This document shows positions 23,790 through 32,642 of a stretch of DNA of 64,000 nucleotides, in pieces. The translations under genes were made by a program, and so were the position numbers. Within the stretch, counting starts at the first letter, position 1. Each line of letters opens with the position of its first letter. Origin of the DNA: Allosphingosinicella indica. Its GTDB lineage: Bacteria; Pseudomonadota; Alphaproteobacteria; Sphingomonadales; Sphingomonadaceae. The notes under the pieces are model-generated. The model was not told the DNA's origin. It saw nothing but the letters and a program-made list of their open reading frames with translations, and did no database searches. The stretch spans positions 372,001 through 436,000 of the forward strand of contig NZ_LT840185.1 of the NCBI RefSeq assembly GCF_900177405.1, in the 5' to 3' direction.

Positions 23790-24758
23790 TCAGAACCAGG
23801 CGCGGATGCCGAGGACGAGATTCCAGCCGCCGGGATCCTCGCCCGCCAGCCGCCGGAAATCGGCCGTCCGCCCAAGCGCACGCTCATAGTTGACGCCAAC
23901 ATAAGGCGCGAACTCGGGCACGAATTCGTAGCGCAATCGCAGCCCCGCCTCGACGGTGGAGATGCCGCGGCCGACGCCGATCTCCGGCACGTCCTGCGCG
24001 GCGAGATCGAACTCGATTGCGGGCTGGAGCGTCAGATTCTGGGTGATGCGCTGATCATATTCCGCCTCGATCCGCGCGGTGACGTCGCCGCGGTGCGAGA
24101 GGAACAGCGCGCCATCGACCTCGAACCAGTAGGGCGCGAGGCCCTGGATGCCGAGGACGAGATGCGCGGTCTCCGGATCGGGCTGCACGTCGTAGCGGAC
24201 GCCGGCCTGAAGATCGAAGAACGGCTTGATCGGGCGGCTCCACAATGCCTGCAGCTCGGCCGACTCGATCTTCTCTCCGAACGATCCCTCGACCTCGGTC
24301 TTGAGCCAAAGCTTGTCGTAATCGCCGCCGTACCAGGCGTCGCCTTCAACCGCATAGCCGTCGCGGCCATTGCGGATGCGGAACTCGGCACGGTCGATGA
24401 GGATGCGGCCCGTACGCATGCCGCCATGCTCGCGGCGGAGCGTGTAGCGTGATCCCTCCATCGCCCGGGAGCCGAAGACGGTGTCGGCGGCATGTTCGGG
24501 TCCGGAAAGCGCCTCGGCCGGCGGCGGCGCGACGGGCGGAGCATCGTCGGCCGGCATGCCGTGCCCAGCATGCGGATCGGCTGCAGGCATCGTGTGGCCA
24601 GCGTGCGGGTCCGCGGCAGGCGTCTCATGGCCAGCGTGAGGATCGGCGGGGGCCGGCGCGGGAGCCGGAGCGGGCATCGCATGGCCCTCATGCCCGGCAT
24701 GCTGGGCGAAGGCCGGGGCTGCCGTGGCGGCGAGGAGGAGCGCGGCAAGGCGGATCAT
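23790..24758 (-). CDS. copB: Copper resistance protein B (outer membrane)
   Basis: CopB proteins are outer-membrane beta-barrels that work with the multicopper oxidase CopA. The 322-residue product has a signal peptide (1-19) and a His/Met-rich metal-binding stretch (about 20-75) built from four DPHAGH-type repeats. The C-terminal barrel ends in Phe (GIRAWF), the usual barrel terminus. The conserved segments LWLKTEVEGSFGEKIESAEL, VRYDVQPDPE and GLAPYWFEVDG mark the family. The start overlaps the stop of copA. The repeat number in the metal-binding segment is likely to vary between strains. Confidence 0.93.
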   Translation of the reverse strand: MIRLAALLLAATAAPAFAQHAGHEGHAMPAPAPAPAPADPHAGHETPAADPHAGHTMPAADPHAGHGMPADDAPPVAPPPAEALSGPEHAADTVFGSRAMEGSRYTLRREHGGMRTGRILIDRAEFRIRNGRDGYAVEGDAWYGGDYDKLWLKTEVEGSFGEKIESAELQALWSRPIKPFFDLQAGVRYDVQPDPETAHLVLGIQGLAPYWFEVDGALFLSHRGDVTARIEAEYDQRITQNLTLQPAIEFDLAAQDVPEIGVGRGISTVEAGLRLRYEFVPEFAPYVGVNYERALGRTADFRRLAGEDPGGWNLVLGIRAWF

Positions 24759-26506
24759 GCGGCGTCTCCATCGTCGATCGGCCGCACCGTAACGACGCGC
24801 ATCATCCCCGCGTGCATGTGGAGCAGCAGGTGGCAGTGGAAGGCCCAGTCGCCCGGCGCGTCGGCGGTCAGATCGAAGCTCGCGGTGCCGCCGGGCAACA
24901 CGTTCACGGTATGCTTGATCGGATGACGCCCCGGATTGCCGGTCACCACCTCGAAGAAATGGCCGTGGAGGTGGATGGGATGCGTCATCATGCTGTGGTT
25001 GATCAGCTTTACGCGCACCCGCTCGTTGCGCGCGAAGCGGATCGGCTCCGCACCCTCGGACAGCTTCACGCCGTCGAACGACCACATGAACCGCTCCATA
25101 TTGCCGGTGAGGTTGACCTCGACGGTGCGCGCGGGCGGCCGCGGATCGGGGTTGGGATAGAGCGAGGCGAGATCGTGATAGGTGAGGACGCGATGTTCCA
25201 CATCCTCCAGCCCCAGCCCGCGATCGCCGCTGCGATCGACCGGCATGGCGGCGATCATGTCAACGCCTGCGCCGACCTTCATGTTCGGCGGCGCCGAGGA
25301 CTTGTCGCGCATGTCATGCTTCATCGTGCCGCCTGTGGCGCCGCCATGACCCATGCCGCCGTGGCCCATCGCACCATGGTCCATGCCGCCCATGCCCATG
25401 TCCTTCATGGTGAGCGTCGGGCGTGGGCGGAGCGGCGGCACTTCGGCGGTCATGCCCAGCCGCGGCGCGAGCGTCGCGCGGCCCATGCCGGAGCGGTCGA
25501 TCGATTCCGCCACGAAGCTGTAGGCACGGTCCTCGCGCGGCTGGACGATCACGTCGTAAGTTTCTGCTGCGCCGATCTGGAACTCGTCGGTCTCGACCGG
25601 GCGGACGTCCTGCCCGTCGGCGCTCACCACGGTCATCGCGAGGCCGGGGATACGGACGTTGAAGATGGACATCGCGGCGGCGTTGACGATGCGCAGCCGC
25701 ACTCGCTCGCCGGGGCGGAACAGGCCGGTCCAATTCTCCGCCGGGCCGTGGCCGTTGATGAGATAGGTGTAGGTGGCGCCGGTCACGTCGGCGATGTCGG
25801 TGGGGTCCATCCGCATCTGGCCCCACATCGCGCGGTCAGTCGCGCTCATCGTTTCTTCCGGCCCGCCCTTCAGCATCCCGGCAAGCGTCTGGCGCTGGCG
25901 GTTGAAATAGCCGCCCTGATGCTTGAGCTTGGCGATCACCTGATGCGGGTGAAGGAACGTCCAGTCCGAGAGGACGACGACATGCTCGCGATCATAGCCG
26001 ACCGGATCGCGCCCGGCAGGGTCGATGATCATAGGACCGTAATGGCCCTGCTGCTCCTGCAACCCCGAATGGCTGTGATACCAGTAGGTGCCCGACTGGC
26101 GGACGGGAAATTCGTAGACGAAGGTTTCGCCTGGCCGGATGCCGGGGAAGCTGACGCCGGGGACGCCGTCCATCTGGAAGGGCAGCAGCAGCCCGTGCCA
26201 GTGGATCGACGTGTCCTCCTTCAGCCGGTTGGCGACGTGGAGGCGGACGTTCTGCCCTTCCTTGAGGCGTATCAGCGGCGCGGGGATGGTCCCGTTCACC
26301 GTCACCGCATGACCGTGCCGCCCGCCGACGGTGAAATGGCTGTCCGCGACGGTGAGGCGAATGTCCTCGCCGCTCAGCGTCGTCATGTCGGGTACGATGC
26401 CCGGCGTGCCGCTCTGCGCCCAGGCGGGCAGCAAGCCGGCGAAGCCAGCGCCGATTCCGCCGATCGCGGCGCCGCGCAGCAGAGCGCGGCGGTCCAATGT
26501 CGTCAT
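24755..26506 (-). CDS. copA: CopA-type multicopper oxidase
   Basis: This periplasmic oxidase of 583 residues oxidises Cu(I) to Cu(II) and binds copper. A twin-arginine signal (DRRALLRGAA) shows folded export. All four copper motifs are present: HWHG, YWYHSHSG, HPIHLHGH and the C-terminal HCHLLLHMHAGM, which supplies the type 1 ligands. A Met/His-rich insert (MKDMGMGGMDHGAMGHGG and on) in the central part is typical of CopA/PcoA. The ATG at 26506 starts the Tat signal; a longer open frame to 26827 is repeat-derived. copB follows with a 4-base overlap. Confidence 0.95.
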   Translation of the reverse strand: MTTLDRRALLRGAAIGGIGAGFAGLLPAWAQSGTPGIVPDMTTLSGEDIRLTVADSHFTVGGRHGHAVTVNGTIPAPLIRLKEGQNVRLHVANRLKEDTSIHWHGLLLPFQMDGVPGVSFPGIRPGETFVYEFPVRQSGTYWYHSHSGLQEQQGHYGPMIIDPAGRDPVGYDREHVVVLSDWTFLHPHQVIAKLKHQGGYFNRQRQTLAGMLKGGPEETMSATDRAMWGQMRMDPTDIADVTGATYTYLINGHGPAENWTGLFRPGERVRLRIVNAAAMSIFNVRIPGLAMTVVSADGQDVRPVETDEFQIGAAETYDVIVQPREDRAYSFVAESIDRSGMGRATLAPRLGMTAEVPPLRPRPTLTMKDMGMGGMDHGAMGHGGMGHGGATGGTMKHDMRDKSSAPPNMKVGAGVDMIAAMPVDRSGDRGLGLEDVEHRVLTYHDLASLYPNPDPRPPARTVEVNLTGNMERFMWSFDGVKLSEGAEPIRFARNERVRVKLINHSMMTHPIHLHGHFFEVVTGNPGRHPIKHTVNVLPGGTASFDLTADAPGDWAFHCHLLLHMHAGMMRVVTVRPIDDGDAA

Positions 26507-26537
26507 GTCTTTTCGTCTCCGAGAAGGAGAGGGCCTC

Positions 26538-26617
26538 GTCGTTGCTAGGAGTGGAGCGACGAAGCAATCCAGCCAAGGCAAGCGCCGGCTGGATTGCTTC
26601 GCTTTGCTCGCAATGAC
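26538..26617. repeat. Inverted-pair repeat, GTCATTGCGAGC family, inside the copper cluster
   Basis: The right copy (26588-26617) ends GCTTTGCTCGCAATGAC and contains GGATTGCTTC. The left copy (26538-26573) is a diverged inverse with GAAGCAATCCAGC. The pair forms a long hairpin in RNA and lies between copA and the small His/Cys-rich gene, so it may lower or separate expression of the two parts of the operon. Confidence 0.75.
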
Positions 26618-26651
26618 GGAAAGGGCAGAACCAAGGCCCTGCTCTACCCCA

Positions 26652-26888
26652 TCAATGCTTGTCGTGGCCCGAATGGTCGGCCTTCTTGTCGGCGCAGCAG
26701 GCCGGCTGCTGGCCGTTCTTGGCGGCCTTCTCGCAGCACGCCTTGCGCTTGGCGGGATCCTTTTCCGCGCAGCAATCTTGCCCCTGATGGCGGGCATGTT
26801 CGGCGGCGCTGTGGTTGGCGTGGGCATCGGCCTGCGCGACGGCAGGGGCGGCGATCGTCAGCGCGATCGCGGCAAGCAGCATCTTCAT
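26652..26888 (-). CDS. Secreted His/Cys-rich metal-binding peptide
   Basis: This 78-residue protein has a signal peptide (1-19). The mature part is dominated by metal ligands: HANHSAAEHARHQ, three CC pairs (DCCAEKD, KACCEKA, PACCADK) and the tail HSGHDKH. It should bind several copper or other soft metal ions in the periplasm and could act as a buffer or chaperone for CopA (inference from composition and place). GGAG nine bases upstream favours ATG 26888 over ATG 26894. It lies between a CopL-like gene and copA. Confidence 0.75.
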   Translation of the reverse strand: MKMLLAAIALTIAAPAVAQADAHANHSAAEHARHQGQDCCAEKDPAKRKACCEKAAKNGQQPACCADKKADHSGHDKH

Positions 26889-26938
26889 GGTCATATCTCC
26901 TGAAAAGAAAGGGCGCGGAGAGCCGCGCTGCATTTCCT

Positions 26939-27259
26939 TCAGGCGAGGCGAGGAGGCGGCAGTTCCAGCAGGGGCTCGACCCCGCCGATCGTGCGCAGCG
27001 GCGCGGCGACCGGCGAAAGCGGCGCCATCGCAACTTGCGCGGGTGCGGCGAGCGCCGATGGCAGGACAGTCGAACAGATCATCATGCAATCGATCGCGCG
27101 CCCGACATCGCCCTTCGGCGCGGCGGGCTTCATGCCCTCGCAATGGCCGGCCGTCATCTCCGCGGCGGGCGCATGCGCCATCGCCGCACCGCCCATCATC
27201 GAGAAAGGCGCCGCGGCGACTGCGAGCAGCAGCAGGGCAAGGATCAAACGGCGGAACAC
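26939..27259 (-). CDS. Small exported Cys/Met protein of the copper cluster (CopL/DUF2946-like)
   Basis: This 106-residue protein has a strong signal/anchor helix (about 4-20). The mature part holds HCEGMKPA and AIDCMMICSTVLP, a His/Cys/Met arrangement reminiscent of the small CopL or DUF2946 proteins encoded ahead of copA in other proteobacteria. A role in copper sensing or handling is inferred. The start is GTG 27259; the frame continues upstream, but that part crosses the AT-rich promoter region. It is the first gene of the cluster. Confidence 0.62.
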   Translation of the reverse strand: MFRRLILALLLLAVAAAPFSMMGGAAMAHAPAAEMTAGHCEGMKPAAPKGDVGRAIDCMMICSTVLPSALAAPAQVAMAPLSPVAAPLRTIGGVEPLLELPPPRLA

Positions 27260-27313
27260 GACCGCGGAAATAGGCGATGCCGTCAGGCCACGCAACCGGC
27301 GCAGGGGGCCGGC

Positions 27314-27339
27314 AGGTGCCTTATATAAATAAAACACCT
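27314..27339. promoter_or_regulatory. AT-rich dyad between the copper cluster and the PBP gene
   Basis: AGGTG (27314-27318) and CACCT (27335-27339) flank a 16-base AT-rich core containing TTATATAAATAAAA, which is very unusual for this GC-rich genome. It lies between divergent genes and can supply -10 boxes on either strand. Copper-responsive control is a guess from position only. Confidence 0.4.
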
Positions 27340-27377
27340 TGGCATTCCTGACGCTTTTGCGTAGCGATGAAGACGCC

Positions 27378-29420
27378 ATGGGCCTGTTCCGCAACGAGGC
27401 TGCCGCTCCCCCGCCAGAGTATCCGGCGACGCAGCCGTATCCCGATCCCGCGACCGAAGCGCCGCCGCCCGCGCCGCGCTTTCTCGGCTGGAAGCGCCTC
27501 GCCTATATCTTCGGCGCGCTGCTCGCCTTGCTGTTCCTCTGGCTGCTGGTCACCGCGCCGCTCTCCAATTCGTTGAAGCCCATCGCCGCGCCCGGCATCA
27601 CGCTGGTTTCCGCGGGCGGCAAGCCCATCGCGCGGAGCGGCGCGGTCACCGACCGGCCGGTCGACGTGACCAAGCTTCCCGATCATGTCGGCCAGGCCTT
27701 CCTCGCGATCGAGGACCGGCGCTTCTACAACCATACCGGGATCGATCCGTGGGGGATCGGCCGCGCAGCGTTCCGTAACCTTACCGCGGGGGGTGTACGC
27801 GAAGGCGGCAGCACGATCACCCAGCAGCTCGCCAAGCTGGCGTTCCTGAGTTCCGACCGCACCGCGGCGCGCAAGATCCAGGAAGTGATCCTCGCCTTCT
27901 GGCTGGAAGCCTGGCTCAGCAAGGATGAGATCCTCTCGCGCTATCTCTCCAGCGTCTATTTCGGCGATAACGTCTACGGACTGCGTGCCGCCGCACACCA
28001 TTATTTCAGCCGCGATCCCGAAGAGCTGACCGTCGAGCAATCGGCGCTTCTCGCCGGGCTGCTCAAGGCGCCGTCGCGGCTCGCGCCGACGCGCAACCTC
28101 AAGGGTGCGCGCGACCGGGCCAGAATCGTCGTTGCGACGATGGTCGAGGCAGGCTTCCTGACGCGCGCAGAGGCGGATGCGCTGCCAGTGCCGCGTCTCA
28201 AGGTGGCGAGCGCCACCGATCTTCCAACCGGCACCTATTTCGCCGACTGGGTGTTCCCGCAGGCTCGCGAGCAGACCGAGCTCGACTATGGCGACCAGAA
28301 GGTCGTCACCACGCTCGACGACCGACTGCAGAAGAATGCTGTAGACGCGATCCGTCGCGCCAGCCTCGGCGGCGCGCAGGTCGCACTGGTCGCGATGCGG
28401 CCCAACGGCGAGGTCGTCGCGATGATCGGCGGCAAGAGCTACAAGGCGAGCCCGTTCAACCGTGCGGTGCAGGCACGGCGCCAGCCGGGATCGACCTTCA
28501 AGCTCTTCGTCTATCTCGCCGCGCTCCGTGCCGGGATGACGCCCGACTCGATCGTCAGCGACGAGCCGCTCACCATCGGCAGCTGGTCGCCGCGCAATTC
28601 GGGAGAGCGCTATCGCGGACCGATCACGCTGAGCGAGGCGTTTGCGGTGTCCAGCAACGTCGCGGCGGTGCGCCTCTCCGAGCAGGTGGGGCGCGAGAAC
28701 GTCATCCAGGCCGCGCGCGATCTTGGCGTAGCAAGCCCGCTCGCCGACGATCCGAGCCTTGCGCTCGGCACCTCCGGCACGACTCTCCTAGAAATGACGG
28801 CGGCCTATGCCGCGGTGGCGTCTGGCCGGCCGCCGGTGCGCGCGCGCGGGCTGCCGCAGGAAGCCGACGAGGGCTGGGTCGGCTCGGTCCGCAACCGCAT
28901 CCGCAACTTCCGCGAGCGATCGACCTGGCCGATGATGCTCGACATGCTGCACGCCGCCGCGCACGAGGGCACCGGCCGCGCCGCGGTGCTGCCCGTCGAT
29001 ACATTCGGCAAGACCGGCACCAGCCAGGACTATCGCGACGCGATCTTCATCGGCTTCGCGGGCGATCTGGTCACTGGCGTATGGGTCGGCAACGACAACA
29101 ACAGCCCGCTGAAAGGCGTGCAAGGCGGCGGACTGCCGGCGCGCATCTGGCGCGATTTCATGAGCCGCTCGGTCGAGGGTGGCATGCCCGCACGCCGCGC
29201 CGCGCCGCCGCCGGAGGCAGTCGACGAGGCAGACGTGCCGATCATCCAGCTCGAGCCGCCGTCGATGGTGGTGCCGCTCAACGACATCGGCATGGAAGTC
29301 GGTATCGGGATCGAGCCCGACGGCGTCGTGATCGACGCCCGACCGAGCGCGCCGCCGCCTGCTCCGCCGGCATCACGGCCAACGGAAGCCGCAGCCCCGC
29401 CTCCGCGCGAAGGCGAATAA
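27378..29420 (+). CDS. Class A penicillin-binding protein (transglycosylase/transpeptidase)
   Basis: This 680-residue bifunctional peptidoglycan synthase has a proline-rich cytoplasmic start and one transmembrane helix (about 39-57). A GT51 glycosyltransferase domain follows, with EDRRFYNHTGIDPWGI and REGGSTITQQLAKL. The transpeptidase domain has the active-site STFK (in RQPGSTFKLF), SSN and KTG (in FGKTGTSQDYRD). The C-terminal Pro/Glu tail is disordered. It resembles PBP1A/PBP1C-like proteins of alphaproteobacteria; which of these it replaces is not clear. ATG 27378 was chosen over 27339 because the earlier start overlaps the AT-rich dyad. Confidence 0.92.
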   Translation: MGLFRNEAAAPPPEYPATQPYPDPATEAPPPAPRFLGWKRLAYIFGALLALLFLWLLVTAPLSNSLKPIAAPGITLVSAGGKPIARSGAVTDRPVDVTKLPDHVGQAFLAIEDRRFYNHTGIDPWGIGRAAFRNLTAGGVREGGSTITQQLAKLAFLSSDRTAARKIQEVILAFWLEAWLSKDEILSRYLSSVYFGDNVYGLRAAAHHYFSRDPEELTVEQSALLAGLLKAPSRLAPTRNLKGARDRARIVVATMVEAGFLTRAEADALPVPRLKVASATDLPTGTYFADWVFPQAREQTELDYGDQKVVTTLDDRLQKNAVDAIRRASLGGAQVALVAMRPNGEVVAMIGGKSYKASPFNRAVQARRQPGSTFKLFVYLAALRAGMTPDSIVSDEPLTIGSWSPRNSGERYRGPITLSEAFAVSSNVAAVRLSEQVGRENVIQAARDLGVASPLADDPSLALGTSGTTLLEMTAAYAAVASGRPPVRARGLPQEADEGWVGSVRNRIRNFRERSTWPMMLDMLHAAAHEGTGRAAVLPVDTFGKTGTSQDYRDAIFIGFAGDLVTGVWVGNDNNSPLKGVQGGGLPARIWRDFMSRSVEGGMPARRAAPPPEAVDEADVPIIQLEPPSMVVPLNDIGMEVGIGIEPDGVVIDARPSAPPPAPPASRPTEAAAPPPREGE

Positions 29421-29423
29421 CTG

Positions 29424-29490
29424 GCCCCGGCGAACACCGAGGTCCAGTTATTCGGTTTCTTATAAGACACTAGGCCGCGGCTTTCGCCGG
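29424..29490. repeat. Degenerate inverted-pair repeat, CCCCGGC family
   Basis: CCCCGGCGAACACCGAGGTCCAG on the left and GGCTTTCGCCGGGAA on the right are diverged forms of the units at 1279-1355, again facing each other and again between convergent genes. The spacer between the units is AT-rich. Confidence 0.65.
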
Positions 29491-29498
29491 GAAACGGG

Positions 29499-29717
29499 TT
29501 ACGCGCGCGGCGCGGCGCCGCGGCGGCGTTCGCGCTCCTTGTGCGCGTCATAGGCTTTCTTCGCGAGATAGCCGCCGCCGATGGCGAGGCCGAGCGGGCC
29601 GAATGCGCGCCGTAGCACGACCGGCGCCAGCGCGCCGATCAGCAGGCCCTTGGTGCCGTCTCCGTAACGTGCGCCGATACGCTTGCCGACCGCGCCGCCG
29701 ATGATCTTGCCGAACAT
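29499..29717 (-). CDS. Small Gly-rich membrane-type protein, 72 residues
   Basis: This 72-residue protein starts MFGKIIGGAVGKRIGARYG and has a hydrophobic middle with GLLIGALAPVVLRRAFGPLGL and GGGYLAKKAYD, then an Arg/Glu-rich tail. The Gly spacing suggests helix packing in a membrane, but it is short of a typical transmembrane design. I recall such proteins as hypothetical in sphingomonads. GGGAGGG is a strong ribosome-binding site and decides ATG 29717 over 29750. A possible EcfG-type promoter precedes it. Confidence 0.65.
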   Translation of the reverse strand: MFGKIIGGAVGKRIGARYGDGTKGLLIGALAPVVLRRAFGPLGLAIGGGYLAKKAYDAHKERERRRGAAPRA

Positions 29718-29749
29718 GGATATTCCCTCCCGAAATGGTTGCCGGATCA

Positions 29750-29774
29750 AGCGCCGGAAGGCGCCGATTGTTCC
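29750..29774 (-). promoter_or_regulatory. Possible EcfG-type promoter
   Basis: On the reverse strand GGAAC (29770-29774), 16 bases and CGCT (29750-29753) resemble GGAAC-N16-CGTT with one mismatch. It lies 33 bases before the ATG at 29717 and just after the stop of msrA. Confidence 0.4.
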
Positions 29775-29777
29775 GCC

Positions 29778-30323
29778 TCAGGCAGAGACGCCATCCTTCA
29801 GCCGCGCGGCAAAGCTCTTCCGGAGCTTCTGCAGCTTGGGAGGGATGACCGCGAGGCAATAGGGGTTCCGCTGCCCCTCGCCTTCCCAATAATCCTGATG
29901 ATAATCCTCGGCCGGATACCAATCGGCGAGCGGCTCGATCGTCGTGACGATGGGATCCTTCCAGTCCGCCTGCGAACGCTCGATCGCGCGTTTGGCCGCC
30001 TCCTCCTGCTCGGAGGAGTGCGGGAAGATGGCCGAGCGATATTGGGTGCCAACATCGTTGCCCTGCCGGTTGAGCTGGGTCGGATCGTGCGTAGCGAAGA
30101 ACATGTCGAGCAGATCGTCATAGGAGACCTGCGCAGGATCGTAGGTCAGGCGGATCGCCTCGGCATGGCCGGTGTCGCCGCCGCAGACCTGCTTGTAAGT
30201 GGGATCGGCGACGTAGCCGCCGATATAACCGCTCTCGACGCGCTCGACGCCGGTGACGTCCTTGAACACCGCTTCCGTGCACCAGAAGCATCCGCCCGCC
30301 AAGGTTGCCGTTTCGTGCGCCAT
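29778..30323 (-). CDS. msrA: Peptide-methionine (S)-S-oxide reductase MsrA
   Basis: This enzyme repairs oxidised methionine in proteins. The 181-residue product carries the catalytic motif GCFWC with Cys12, followed by [36 protein letters not shown] and YHQDYW, all standard MsrA features. No signal peptide is present, so it acts in the cytoplasm. ATG 30323 places the catalytic Cys at the usual position; the frame upstream overlaps the histidine-kinase gene and is rejected. Confidence 0.95.
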   Translation of the reverse strand: MAHETATLAGGCFWCTEAVFKDVTGVERVESGYIGGYVADPTYKQVCGGDTGHAEAIRLTYDPAQVSYDDLLDMFFATHDPTQLNRQGNDVGTQYRSAIFPHSSEQEEAAKRAIERSQADWKDPIVTTIEPLADWYPAEDYHQDYWEGEGQRNPYCLAVIPPKLQKLRKSFAARLKDGVSA

Positions 30324-30385
30324 ATTCGCCTCGCTGATTGGGGAACCAGCGAGATAGGAAGCCGGAGCCGCCTTTGAAATAGGCG

Positions 30386-32023
30386 TCAGACGTCGACCGG
30401 GCGACGGCTGCGCGGCACGGTGAACCGGAACACCGCGCCGCCGTCGGGCGCGTCGTCCGCCCAAATGCGGCCGCCGTGCGCCTCGACGATCGTCCGGCAG
30501 ATCGACAGACCGATGCCCATCCCGTCAGGCGAGGTGCCGTGGAATGGCGAGAAAAGCGCATCGCGGATTTTCTCGGGCAGGCCGCAGCCGGTGTCGGCGA
30601 CACTGACCTCGATCATCCCGTCGGCAAGCGGCACCGCACCGATGGTGATCTCGCGCCGGGGCAGGTCCTTCATCGCCTCGACGGCATTGCGGACGAGATT
30701 GATCAGCACCTGCTGGAGCTGGACGCGGTCCGCCTCCACCCAGTGCGCGGCGGGATCGATATGGACCTGGTGGACGACGCCCTGGCGCTTGGCATCGATG
30801 AAGGCGAGCACCGCCGCATCCTCGACGATGCGGTGCAGTTCCTCCCGCCGGATGCGGACATTGCCTCGCGCGACGAGTTCGCGCAGGCCGCGAACGATCT
30901 CGCCGGCGCGGATCGCGCTCGCCTCTGCCGCTTCGATCGCCACCCGCACCGCATCGACGTTTGACGCGCCGCCGGCGAGCAGACGGCTGCTGCCCGCCAT
31001 ATAATTGGTGATCGCGGTCAGCGGCTGGTTGAGCTCGTGCGCCAGCGTGGAGGCGAGCGCGCCCATCGCGCTCAGCCGCGAGACATGGACCAGCTCGGCC
31101 TGGACGCGCTGCAGTTTCTCTTCCGCACGGCGGCGATCGGTGATGTCGGACATCGAGCCCACCGCGCGGATCGACCGGTTCTGGTCGTCATGGATGATGA
31201 AGCCACGATCGAAAATATGGCGATATTCGCCGGAAGCGTCGCGGAAGCGATAGGTTTCGGCCCAGTTGGACCAGCCGTTCTCCAGCGCTTGCCCGAAACT
31301 GGCGGAGACGCGCGCATGGTCGTCCGGATGCAGCTTCTCGTTCCACCAGCCGAGCGGGGTCGGGCCGTCGCCGAGCTCATAGCCGAAGATCGGCGCGGTC
31401 GCGTCGTTCCAGACGACGCGATTGTTGACGAGATCATAGTCCCAGATCACGTCGTGCGTGGCGAGGACGGCAAGGCGATAGCGTTCATCGGCGTCGCGGA
31501 GTGCCCGCTCCGCCTCCCGGCTGTCGTGGACGTCCTCGGTGATACCGTACCAGCGAACGAGCTCGCCGTTCTTGCCGAACAACGGCACCGCGCGCGCCGC
31601 AAACCAGCGCAGCCCCCCGTCTGACATCCGCAGCCGGAAATAGGAATCGCAACGCCGCCTCTCGGCGACCGCACGCCGGGCGCTTTCCAGCATGATCGGA
31701 AAATCAGCGGGATGGACGGCCTTTTTCCAGACCTCGACCAGATCCTCGCCCGCCTTGGCACCGATCAGTGCGGCAAAGGTGGGGGTGATGTGCGTGATGT
31801 AGCCGTTGGCATCGGCGGTCCAGGCGAACTGGTCCGCAAGCTCGAGTGTGTATCGGTAGAGCTCTTCCGATTCGCGCATCGCGGCTTCCGATGCGCGGAG
31901 GCGCCGGTTGTCGGCGGCCAGACGTTCGCAGCGCGCTTCGAGATCGGCGATGCGACGCGCCTCGCTGCCGAATGCGGGTTCGCGGCGCAGCCGCGGCCGG
32001 GAGCGGGACGACGACCGTGCCAC
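30386..32023 (-). CDS. Cytosolic PAS-domain sensor histidine kinase (FixL-like architecture)
   Basis: This 545-residue kinase has no transmembrane helix. A coiled coil (about 22-55) precedes two PAS/PAC domains (about 55-170 and 180-300), then the dimerisation domain with His329 in [12 protein letters not shown] and a HATPase domain ([27 protein letters not shown]). The HELNQPL H-box is the subtype usual in FixL- and DctB-like kinases. I cannot identify a haem-binding His with confidence, so the signal is unknown. The start appears to be GTG 32023. The regulator gene lies just upstream and ends four bases before this start, so they form one unit. Confidence 0.88.
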   Translation of the reverse strand: MARSSSRSRPRLRREPAFGSEARRIADLEARCERLAADNRRLRASEAAMRESEELYRYTLELADQFAWTADANGYITHITPTFAALIGAKAGEDLVEVWKKAVHPADFPIMLESARRAVAERRRCDSYFRLRMSDGGLRWFAARAVPLFGKNGELVRWYGITEDVHDSREAERALRDADERYRLAVLATHDVIWDYDLVNNRVVWNDATAPIFGYELGDGPTPLGWWNEKLHPDDHARVSASFGQALENGWSNWAETYRFRDASGEYRHIFDRGFIIHDDQNRSIRAVGSMSDITDRRRAEEKLQRVQAELVHVSRLSAMGALASTLAHELNQPLTAITNYMAGSSRLLAGGASNVDAVRVAIEAAEASAIRAGEIVRGLRELVARGNVRIRREELHRIVEDAAVLAFIDAKRQGVVHQVHIDPAAHWVEADRVQLQQVLINLVRNAVEAMKDLPRREITIGAVPLADGMIEVSVADTGCGLPEKIRDALFSPFHGTSPDGMGIGLSICRTIVEAHGGRIWADDAPDGGAVFRFTVPRSRRPVDV

Positions 32024-32027
32024 CGGA

Positions 32028-32642
32028 TCAATCAGATGGCGGCGTCATCCCAGCCTGAACGGCAAGGGTCAGCGCCTCGGCCAGATTGCGCACCTGCAGC
32101 CGGCTCATCATGTTGGCGCGATGCATCTCGACGGTGCGCAGGCTGATGTCGAGATCGCGGGCGATGAGCTTGTTGGAGAGGCCGCGCATAAGCCCTTCGA
32201 GCACTTCGCGTTCGCGGGCGGTGAGGAGATCGATCCGCTCGCGCGCGGCAAGGACGGCTCGCCGCTTTTCACCGCGGTGCTCGAGCATCTCGAAGCCGCG
32301 ATCGAGCCCGGCGAGCAGAACCGACTCGTCGAACGGCTTTTCGAGGAAATCGACCGCTCCCATCTTCATTGCCCGCACCGCGATCGGCACTTCACCGTGG
32401 CCCGTCATCACCACCACAGGCCAATCGACGCCGCGCTCGGACAAAGCGCCCATCACCTGAAAACCGTCCAGATCGGGCATGCGCAGATCGAGCAGGACGC
32501 AGCCCGGATCGAGCTCCTTCACGCTGTCCAGAAGATCTTCGCCGCTGACGAACGGGCGCGAATGTATTCCCGCCGCGCCCAGCATGAAGCTTATCGAGCA
32601 GCGGACATCACGATCGTCATCGACCACATAAACGTGTTTCAA
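32028..32642 (-). CDS. FixJ-family response regulator
   Basis: This 204-residue regulator is the evident partner of the adjacent kinase. The receiver domain shows the acidic pair (VVDDDRD), the phospho-acceptor Asp52 in LLDLRMPDLDG, MTGHG and the conserved Lys in FLEKPFDE. A LuxR-type HTH follows (LTAREREVLEGLMRGLSNKLIARDL). The start codon appears to be TTG (32642), giving LKHVYVVDDD, with no stronger alternative nearby. Its target genes are not visible; the intergenic region upstream has no palindrome that can be assigned to it. Confidence 0.88.
   Translation of the reverse strand: MKHVYVVDDDRDVRCSISFMLGAAGIHSRPFVSGEDLLDSVKELDPGCVLLDLRMPDLDGFQVMGALSERGVDWPVVVMTGHGEVPIAVRAMKMGAVDFLEKPFDESVLLAGLDRGFEMLEHRGEKRRAVLAARERIDLLTAREREVLEGLMRGLSNKLIARDLDISLRTVEMHRANMMSRLQVRNLAEALTLAVQAGMTPPSD

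Noticed and set aside
24540-24700. CRISPR-like or satellite repeat within copB
   Set aside because: The periodicity comes from coding repeats of the DPHAGH metal-binding segment, with no spacers or leader.
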